Positions 55,333-64,000 of a DNA stretch of 64,000 bases are shown piece by piece. The notes beneath the pieces were generated by a model. The model did not search any database, had not been told where the DNA came from, and saw only the letters and a list, made by a program, of their open reading frames with translations. Every line of letters starts with the position of its first letter. Within the stretch, counting starts at the first letter, position 1. Both the position numbers and the translations under genes were made by a program. Source of the DNA: Rudaea sp. (lineage in GTDB: Bacteria; Pseudomonadota; Gammaproteobacteria; Xanthomonadales; Rhodanobacteraceae); contig JARLJU010000236.1 in NCBI GenBank assembly GCA_031291055.1, positions 62,001 to 126,000 of the forward strand, read 5' to 3'.

Positions 55333-56488
55333 TCCTGTGTCGCCGGCATGGGCGACGCGGTCGACAGATACTGGCGCAACGCCTGATTGGCTGGCTCGGA
55401 AAACAGGCGTGAAATCACTCCGGCAACGCCAGCGGAAAGCGCGATGAAGAGCGCAAGCCATGGCAATTTGATTGCATAGCCAAGACTGTCGCGTGACACC
55501 AGGTCACGCATCAGCGCGAGCACGATGATGTGAAACAGATAAAGTTCATAGCTGTGCCGCCCCAGCCAGTTGAGGGGTTGCAGGACGCGCGAGGATGACC
55601 AATCAGCCCGCGGCAGCGCCGGTGAGCTCACCAGCAGGATTGATGTCGACAATGCGATGGCGCTGAAGCCGAACACTTCGTGACCATCGATGCCGATGAA
55701 ATAAGTCGCCGTCAGGGTTATCACTCCGACAATCGTCGCGACGCGATTTGTCAGCGGCGACAAATCGAAGCGGTTCCTGAGCAGCGCTGCGAGACAACCG
55801 AGTGCAATGGCATCGAAGCAGGCGACGTAGCCGTACATGAAGAACAATTCGTTGTCTGCGTGCATCGCCCGATACACGGGCCCTGCGACAACGAGCGCCA
55901 GGCACAGCGCGACGAACATCGATGTACGCCGCGTCAATACAGCCGCCAGCGGCAACGCCAGGTAGAAGACTTCTTCCACCGAAAGCGACCAGTAAATATT
56001 CAGGCAATAGTTGAAGTAGCCGACAGACTGCATGAGAACGTTGTGCCAGAACGTCAACACCGAGACCAGGGCGAGCACAAAATAGGACGCGGGCAGTGGC
56101 TTTCCGTGCACAGAATCAGCAAACGAAGGCAGACCGAGGCAAGAGAACAGGATGATTGCCAATAGCGCAAGCAACAGTGTCGGCATGATGCGCGCGAACC
56201 GATAGACATAGAATTTTCTCATGTCGATCTGTGCCAGCGTGCCGGCACGACGCAATGAATTCGACGTGATCAGAAACCCCGAAATGGCGAAGAAAATGGT
56301 AACGCCGTAGTTGCCATTTATGATCAGCGCGCGAACAAATTGTGGCGTGAGCCACACGGCCAGAGGACTTTGCGTCAGCCGATAAGTCAGCGAGAAATGC
56401 AACAGCATGACGACAAGAATGGCGATGCCGCGGAGAAGATCTATGCGCGCATCGCGCTGAACGGGCATCGACCGTAGCAGCGCCGACA

Positions 56489-56489
<1 letters not shown>
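55329..56489 (-). CDS. Acyltransferase family 3 (OafA/YrhL-like) membrane protein
   Basis: This 386-residue membrane acyltransferase has about ten spans. The first span carries the family motif RIDLLRGIAILVVMLLHFS with the conserved Arg and catalytic-region His, and FFAISGFLIT and YWSLSVEEVFYLALP follow. Relatives O-acetylate lipopolysaccharide or other surface glycans. The start at 56489 shares one base with the ligA stop (TGATG), while a start at 56468 is possible. It lies between ligA and epmA with overlaps on both sides, so the three genes are probably one transcript. Confidence 0.87.
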
Positions 56490-58882
<2,393 letters not shown>

Positions 58883-58930
58883 TTACGACAACGGCAAAAT
58901 CCGGACGCGAATGGGAGACCGGTCTTGCGT

Positions 58931-58973
58931 CGCACTGGTCAGTGCGGCCATCCCCGCCGGCATGACGGATGGC
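58931..58973. repeat. Tandem REP-like hairpins between ligA and the TPR gene
   Basis: CGCACTG/CAGTGCG (58931-58946, 2-nt loop) is followed directly by GCCATCC/GGATGGC (58947-58973, 13-nt loop). The pair sits upstream of two divergent genes and resembles a REP-type dimer. Confidence 0.45.
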
Positions 58974-59029
58974 GTATTGCAGTCCCGGCGCGCTTGCCGG
59001 ATGCTTGCGCACCGACTGGAGCAATCGAC

Positions 59030-59872
59030 ATGGCGAAATCGAACTGGGCGGCGTTTCCGCATTCGGACAAGGCCTTCGACTATGCCGGCGACAAACTCGC
59101 CAAGGCGTGGCCGAAGCTGCATGCAGGCGATCAGGAACCCTTCCCCGACGAGAAACATGTTGCGAAGTTGCTCAAGGCCAATCCGAAGTTCGGCAAGGAC
59201 GCCGGCAAGCTTGCCGCCACGCTGCAGGACGCCTGGCGTGCATTCCACCGCGGCGACTTCCACGAAGCCTACGAGTCCGGCGTCTCCATGAAGGCTCTGG
59301 GCGCCTCCGTGGCCGTCAAGGCCGGCGGCATCCATGCCACCTACCTTGTTGTCGGCGACAAAGACAAGATCGCGCGCTACGAAGCCCTGGCGAAACTTGC
59401 CGACGAAGCCGTCGCGGCGTTGCCGGACGAGGCGAACAGCCACTATCGCCGGGCTTTCGCGCTCGGCCGCTTCAGCCAATGCCTGTCGATCACACAGGCC
59501 CTGGCGCAAGGCATTGCCGGCAAGGTGAAGTCGTCGCTGGACACCACGCTCAAGCTCGCGCCGAAACACGCCGAGGCACACACCGCGCTCGGGCTGTATC
59601 ACGCCGAAATCGTCGGCAAGGTCGGTGGCATGCTGGCCAAACTCACCTACGGCGCGAGTGCGGCCGAAGCCGAGAAGCAGCTGAACGAAGCGCTGAAACT
59701 GACGCCGGATTCCCAGATCGCATGGATCGAATACGGCAACGCGCTATTGCTGCTTTACGCCGGCAAGCGTGGGGACGACGCGGCCGCGGCTTTCGACAAG
59801 GCCGCCAGACTCAAGCCGCGCGATGCGATGGAAGCGCTGGATGTGCGTCACGCGCGCGGCCTGATCGAGTGA
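59030..59872 (+). CDS. TPR-like soluble protein
   Basis: This is a 280-residue cytoplasmic protein with a helical N-terminal region and TPR-like repeats in the C-terminal half (LDTTLKLAPKHAEAHTALG, LNEALKLTPDSQIAWIEYG, FDKAARLKPRDAMEALDV). It has no signal peptide. GGAG lies 8 nt before ATG at 59030. Function is unknown; it could be a scaffold for protein-protein contacts. Confidence 0.82.
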   Translation: MAKSNWAAFPHSDKAFDYAGDKLAKAWPKLHAGDQEPFPDEKHVAKLLKANPKFGKDAGKLAATLQDAWRAFHRGDFHEAYESGVSMKALGASVAVKAGGIHATYLVVGDKDKIARYEALAKLADEAVAALPDEANSHYRRAFALGRFSQCLSITQALAQGIAGKVKSSLDTTLKLAPKHAEAHTALGLYHAEIVGKVGGMLAKLTYGASAAEAEKQLNEALKLTPDSQIAWIEYGNALLLLYAGKRGDDAAAAFDKAARLKPRDAMEALDVRHARGLIE

Positions 59873-59901
59873 TCGCCCTTGTATATTCCTAGCTGATCGC
59901 G

Positions 59902-61332
59902 GTGCAAGCGCCGATCCCAGCCGCTGCGCCGACTGCCGAACCGGCTCCGTTCGCGCCGCTCAGCGCCGCGGACAAGCGCACCCTGCTGTGGCTGGTCGCG
60001 TTTTCGTTCTTCATGCAGATGCTGGATTCCACGATCGTCAACACGGCGACGCCGAGCATTGCACGCGGCATGGATATCGCCCCGCTGGCCCTGAAGACGG
60101 CGTTGACCAGTTACACCCTGAGCCTGGCCGTGTTCATCCCGATCAGTGCCTGGCTGGCCGACCGCTTCGGCACGCGCCGCGTGTTCTGGCTCGCCATCCT
60201 GATCTTCACCCTGGGTTCGCTGGCCTGCGGCCTGGCGCAGAACCTGTGGATGCTGGTTGCTGCACGTGTTGCCCAGGGCTTTGGCGGCGCGATGATGATG
60301 CCGGTGGGACGCCTGGCCCTGGTGCGCGCGTTCGACAAATCCGAGTTCGTCAGTGCGATGAGCATCGCCACGATTCCCGGCCTGATTGGTCCGGCGATCG
60401 GCCCGTTGCTCGGCGGATTCTTCTCGACGTACATGTCATGGCGGATGATTTTTTTCGTCAACATCCCGTTCGGCATCGTCGGCTTGCTGCTCGCGCGCAG
60501 ACACATGCCGGACTATCGCGGACCGCGGCATGTGCCGCTGGATCTGGCGGGCTTCGGTCTGTTCGCATTCGGCATCGGCGGCCTGTCATGGGCACTGGAC
60601 CAGGTGACCGACGCCAACTACGCCATGGCAGCGCCAGCGGCGCTCGTCGCCAGTGCAATGCTGGCACTGTACGTGCGCCGCAGTTTCCGCGTCGCCGCGC
60701 CCATCGTGGATCTGGGCCTGCTGCACGTACCCAGTTTCCGCGTTGCTTTCAACGGCGGCTTCGCGACGCGCCTGGGCGTCGGCGGCATGTTCTTCCTGCT
60801 TACCCTGCTGTTTCAGATCGGCTTCGGCTATTCGGCGGTCATGGCCGGGCTGCTGCAGGTGCCGCAGGCGCTGGCCATGCTGCTGATGCGTTTTTTCGTC
60901 GGCAGGATCATCAATCACCAGGGTTACCGGCGCGTGCTGATGCTCAACACCGCGCTTGCGGGAATCCTCGTGATGTTGTTCGCGACGATTACGGCGACCA
61001 CCCCCGTTTGGCTGATTTGCACGCAAGTATTCGCTTACGGTTTCGTGATGTCGCTGCAGTACACGGCGATGAATACGCTCGGCTTCGTCGATCTGGCTCC
61101 GGCGCAGGCAAGCATGGGATCGAGCATGACCAGCACCGTGCAGAACCTTTCGATGAGCTTCGGCATCGCGTTCGCGTCCCTGCTCATGGCGATTTTCCTG
61201 CATGGCAACAATCAGGCCGTGGCCGGACCCGCCTACATCGACGCGTTCCGCGCCACCGTGATCGTGCTCGGCGCGATCACGGTGCTGTCGGCGGCCATGT
61301 TCGCGCGCTTGCCGCAACGCGCGGCGGGTTGA
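59902..61332 (+). CDS. MFS transporter of the DHA2 (EmrB/QacA) drug:proton antiporter family
   Basis: This 476-residue inner-membrane exporter has about 14 spans. The MFS signature DRFGTRRVFW (loop 2-3) and the motif C-like GLIGPAIGPLLGG (span 5) are present, and LDSTIVNTATPSIA is the DHA2 motif D in the first span. The start is GTG at 59902 with no clear Shine-Dalgarno sequence; there is a 29-bp gap from the TPR gene. Drug range is unknown, and no periplasmic adaptor gene is nearby. Confidence 0.88.
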   Translation: MQAPIPAAAPTAEPAPFAPLSAADKRTLLWLVAFSFFMQMLDSTIVNTATPSIARGMDIAPLALKTALTSYTLSLAVFIPISAWLADRFGTRRVFWLAILIFTLGSLACGLAQNLWMLVAARVAQGFGGAMMMPVGRLALVRAFDKSEFVSAMSIATIPGLIGPAIGPLLGGFFSTYMSWRMIFFVNIPFGIVGLLLARRHMPDYRGPRHVPLDLAGFGLFAFGIGGLSWALDQVTDANYAMAAPAALVASAMLALYVRRSFRVAAPIVDLGLLHVPSFRVAFNGGFATRLGVGGMFFLLTLLFQIGFGYSAVMAGLLQVPQALAMLLMRFFVGRIINHQGYRRVLMLNTALAGILVMLFATITATTPVWLICTQVFAYGFVMSLQYTAMNTLGFVDLAPAQASMGSSMTSTVQNLSMSFGIAFASLLMAIFLHGNNQAVAGPAYIDAFRATVIVLGAITVLSAAMFARLPQRAAG

Positions 61333-61435
61333 ATCTCCAAGCCCTCGAAACCGTGATCGAGGATTTCGCGGCCTGGGACCACAGTAAGTGATAATGGGTG
61401 CCCCGGATTTTTTCCGGGCAGGAAAACCACAAACC

Positions 61436-61981
61436 ATGGCGAGCAAGGCAACAGTCTACAAGGCCGAAATGCAGATCAGCGATATGGATCGGCATTACTA
61501 CGGCACGCACGGCTTCACCCTCGCCCAGCATCCTTCCGAAACCGACGAGCGACTGATGATGCGCCTGCTGGCGTTTGTGCTGCATGCACACGAGCGTCTT
61601 GAATTCGGCCGCGGCGTCAGCAGCGACGACGAACCGGATCTGTGGCTACGCTCGCTCAACGGCGAGATCGAGCTTTGGATCGACCTGGGTCAGCCGGACG
61701 AGGCGCGGATCCGTCGTGCCTGCGGCCGCGCGCGTCAGGTTGTCATCGTCACCTACAGCGGGCGCGGCGCAAGCCTGTGGTGGGAGAAGAACGCGTCGGC
61801 GCTCGCGCGCATCGATCATTTGGGCGTCGTCGACATCCCCTACGCTGCCGTGCAGGAACTGGCACGGCTGGCCGGGCGCAATATGGCCTTGCAGAGCCTG
61901 ATCCAGGACGGCCAGGTGCAGATCTTCGGTGCGACGGGGATGACGGCGATCGAACCGGTCTGGCGCAAACGAGCCGGATGA
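61436..61981 (+). CDS. yaeQ: YaeQ family protein
   Basis: This 181-residue protein has a restriction-endonuclease-like fold family of unknown activity. It starts MASKATVYKAEMQISDMDRHYY, the YaeQ hallmark, with DEPDLWLRSLNGEIELWIDLGQP and VVIVTYSGRGASLWW further on. E. coli YaeQ was linked to compensating for loss of RfaH; that role is not certain here. Its stop overlaps the next start by 4 bp (ATGA). Confidence 0.92.
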   Translation: MASKATVYKAEMQISDMDRHYYGTHGFTLAQHPSETDERLMMRLLAFVLHAHERLEFGRGVSSDDEPDLWLRSLNGEIELWIDLGQPDEARIRRACGRARQVVIVTYSGRGASLWWEKNASALARIDHLGVVDIPYAAVQELARLAGRNMALQSLIQDGQVQIFGATGMTAIEPVWRKRAG

Positions 61982-63174
61982 TCGAGCCAGCATCAATTGA
62001 GTCCACCGATGTGTTGATAGTCGGTGGCGGCGCTGCGGGCCTCATGTGCGCCCTGACCGCAGGCCGGCGCGACCGGCACGTGATCGTGCTCGAAGGAGCC
62101 AACCGGGTCGGTAAGAAAATCCTGATGTCCGGCGGTGGCCGTTGCAACTTCACCAATACGGGCACGACTCCGGAAAATTTCCTCTCGACCAATCCGCATT
62201 TCTGCAAATCCGCACTGGCACGCTACACGCCGGCGCATTTCATCGAACTGGTCGAGCGTCATCACATCGCCTGGCACGAGAAAGAATCGGGCCAGCTGTT
62301 CTGCGACGACTCTTCCAAACAGATTGTGGCGATGCTGCTGGCCGAATGCGCCGCGGTGGGGGTGAAAATCCAGGTTGGCTGCACGATTGATTCCGTGCGC
62401 AAGACCGGCGACGGCTTTCTGCTCGACACCCAGGCAGGCAGCTTTGCGGCGCCGGTCTTGGTGATCGCCAGCGGTGGCCTGTCGATACCGAGCATGGGTG
62501 CCAGCGGGTTCGGTTACGAAATCGCCCGCCAGTTCGGTCACAACGTATTGCCCACGCGTGCCGGCCTGGTGCCGTTGACGCTGAGCGGCACGCACCTGGA
62601 GCGCTGGCAGGACCTCAGCGGCGTGGCATTGCCGGTCCAAATGCAGTGCGCTGATTGGAGTTTTCGCGGCGCCATGCTGATCACGCACCGCGGCCTCAGC
62701 GGCCCGGCGATCCTGCAGATATCGTCCTACTGGCAACCACGCGACCCGCTGATCATCGATCTGCTGCCCGATGTCGATGCATTGGGGTTTTTGCGCGAGC
62801 AGAAGAGACAACGATCGTCAGCCGAGTTGAAGACGAGCCTGGCGGAATTGCTGCCGAAACGATTTGCGCAGCGGCTGTGCGAAACCACCATCGCCAACCG
62901 ACCACTGGGGCAATATCGCGACACGGAACTCGCGCAGATTGCCGCCGACCTGAAGCATTGGCCCATCGTCGCCAGCGGCACCGAGGGCTATCGCACCGCC
63001 GAAGTGACGCTCGGCGGCGTCGATACCGACGAGCTTTCATCCGCGACCATGCAATCGCGCCGCGTGCCGGGCCTGTATTTCATCGGCGAAGTCGTCGACG
63101 TTACCGGTCATTTGGGCGGCTACAATTTCCAGTGGGCCTGGGCTTCGGGACATGCAGCGGGATGTGTCGTTTGA
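61978..63174 (+). CDS. BaiN/HI0933 family flavoprotein
   Basis: This 398-residue FAD-dependent oxidoreductase has a Rossmann start VLIVGGGAAGLMCALTAGRR, GKKILMSGGGRCNFTN as the family signature, and a C-terminal GEVVDVTGHLGGYNFQWAWASGHAAG that closes the FAD site. Substrates of most members are unknown; bile-acid work named one BaiN. The start at 61978 overlaps the yaeQ stop by 4 bp, so the two are translated together. Confidence 0.92.
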   Translation: MIEPASIESTDVLIVGGGAAGLMCALTAGRRDRHVIVLEGANRVGKKILMSGGGRCNFTNTGTTPENFLSTNPHFCKSALARYTPAHFIELVERHHIAWHEKESGQLFCDDSSKQIVAMLLAECAAVGVKIQVGCTIDSVRKTGDGFLLDTQAGSFAAPVLVIASGGLSIPSMGASGFGYEIARQFGHNVLPTRAGLVPLTLSGTHLERWQDLSGVALPVQMQCADWSFRGAMLITHRGLSGPAILQISSYWQPRDPLIIDLLPDVDALGFLREQKRQRSSAELKTSLAELLPKRFAQRLCETTIANRPLGQYRDTELAQIAADLKHWPIVASGTEGYRTAEVTLGGVDTDELSSATMQSRRVPGLYFIGEVVDVTGHLGGYNFQWAWASGHAAGCVV

Positions 63175-63205
63175 CCGTTTCGCGCCGGCACGGCGCCTGT
63201 AAAAA

Positions 63206-64000
63206 TCACGCGTAGTGCGCCAGTGTCGCTTGCGCATCCTGCGCCTGAATCTCTCCTTCCCAGTCTTCCATCAGCGTGATCAAGGTCAATTTTTCCACTT
63301 CGCGCCGAAAATGCTGCACGATGGCATCCGGATCGGACACGCGCCTGCCGTCGGCGATCAGGCCGAAATGCACGCCTCCGTTGTAGCTGAGGATCGACAG
63401 GCCCATGCCGATACTGCCGTTCTGCGGTACCCAGAACATCATCTCGCTCACCTTGCAGCCGGCCAGGTACAACGGCATCTGCGGGCCGGGCACATTGGTC
63501 GCGACGGTCGTCGCCTTGCGGCTGAACAGTTCCAGCGCCATGCGCTGCAGGGCGGCCGGCGCCATGCCGACCGCAGCGAGCAAACCGAAGGTCAACATCG
63601 CCTGACGCGAGCGTTTCAACTCGCGCATTGACGCAGCGACACGCTCGAGCCGCCGCAGCGGATTGGCTTCTCCGATCGGCAGATCCAGAAACACCAGACC
63701 GAAATGATTGCCGAGCTTCTTGGCGTGTTCCAGCGGACGCAGATTGACCGGCACCGTGGCGCGGATCGTCATGCCGTCCACATTTTCGCCGACTGCCATC
63801 AGATAGCTGCGCAGTGCACCGGCAGCGCAGGCGAGCACGACATCGTTGACCGTGCAGCGCAGGATCTTGCCGATTGCCTTGACATCGGCAAGCGGCAGCG
63901 GCTCGGCCCAGGCACAGCGTTTGCTGGTACCCAGAGGGCCGCTCTTGAACGACGTCGCCGGATCGTCGGCCAGACTCAGCGCAACGGCAAGTTCGCGCGT
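63206..64000 (-). CDS. WS/DGAT-family acyltransferase (C-terminal part, cut by window end)
   Basis: The frame is open to the right edge, so only about the last 264 residues are seen. TVNDVVLACAAGALRSYL, VPVNLRPLEHAKKLGNHFG, the NVPGPQMPLYLAG block and SILSYNGGVHFGLIAD are typical of wax ester synthase/diacylglycerol acyltransferases. The catalytic HHxxxDG motif would lie beyond the window. It makes storage lipids from acyl-CoA and alcohols or diglycerides. It is convergent with the flavoprotein gene. Confidence 0.9.
   Translation of the reverse strand, partial: TRELAVALSLADDPATSFKSGPLGTSKRCAWAEPLPLADVKAIGKILRCTVNDVVLACAAGALRSYLMAVGENVDGMTIRATVPVNLRPLEHAKKLGNHFGLVFLDLPIGEANPLRRLERVAASMRELKRSRQAMLTFGLLAAVGMAPAALQRMALELFSRKATTVATNVPGPQMPLYLAGCKVSEMMFWVPQNGSIGMGLSILSYNGGVHFGLIADGRRVSDPDAIVQHFRREVEKLTLITLMEDWEGEIQAQDAQATLAHYA

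Overview
The window is about 62% GC, gene-dense DNA from a gammaproteobacterium, most likely of the order Xanthomonadales (Lysobacterales), perhaps Rhodanobacteraceae. The evidence is the lexA2-imuA-imuB-dnaE2 cassette with a GTAC-type LexA operator, the LigA and PpsA/PpsR types, ECF sigma factor/protein kinase pairing, and secreted proteins ending in a short IFxxGFE-like tail. The genus cannot be fixed from this sequence alone. No rRNA, tRNA, CRISPR array or complete insertion sequence was recognised.

Region 1 (20-18554) is a carbohydrate-utilisation locus. A LacI-type regulator and a TonB-dependent receptor overlap by 4 bp and end at a strong hairpin. They are followed on the same strand by a flavin-dependent halogenase homologue, a cation:proton antiporter, a glucoamylase-family (PF10091/GH144-like) enzyme, a sugar-binding lipoprotein, two permeases, a large discoidin-domain glycosidase-like protein and a secreted alpha/beta hydrolase. 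The transporter ATPase diverges from a GH1 beta-glucosidase. Near-identical LacI-type palindromes lie upstream of the GH1 gene and of lacI. The implied flow is outer-membrane uptake, periplasmic trimming, ABC import and cytoplasmic cleavage of a beta-glucan. A beta-1,2-glucan is a plausible but unproven substrate.

Region 2 (18555-33693) starts with a hairpin-rich intergenic stretch and then holds a rhomboid protease, a YcaQ/AlkZ-type DNA glycosylase, an EF-hand secreted protein, a beta-helix secreted protein, a decayed Vgb-like gene, an ECF sigma factor with a TPR Ser/Thr kinase, a TerB-like protein, an S10 carboxypeptidase, a TPR-sulfotransferase, a ferritin-like protein and PpsR.

Region 3 (33943-45385) has ppsA (divergent from ppsR), an MdoB/LTA-synthase-like enzyme, panE, and the SOS mutagenesis cassette lexA-imuA-imuB-dnaE2. 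The LexA palindrome abuts the lexA start codon, which suggests a leaderless self-repressed transcript.

Region 4 (45418-64000) holds a Bax-inhibitor-1 family protein, oligoribonuclease, a REC-PAS-GGDEF-EAL regulator, exonuclease I, a DUF2461 protein, a frameshifted GNAT acetyltransferase, a DUF4242 protein, a matrixin-like protease, the overlapping ligA-acyltransferase-epmA set, a TPR protein, an MFS exporter, YaeQ, a BaiN-type flavoprotein and the 3' part of a WS/DGAT acyltransferase cut by the window edge. REP-like hairpins occupy several gaps here.
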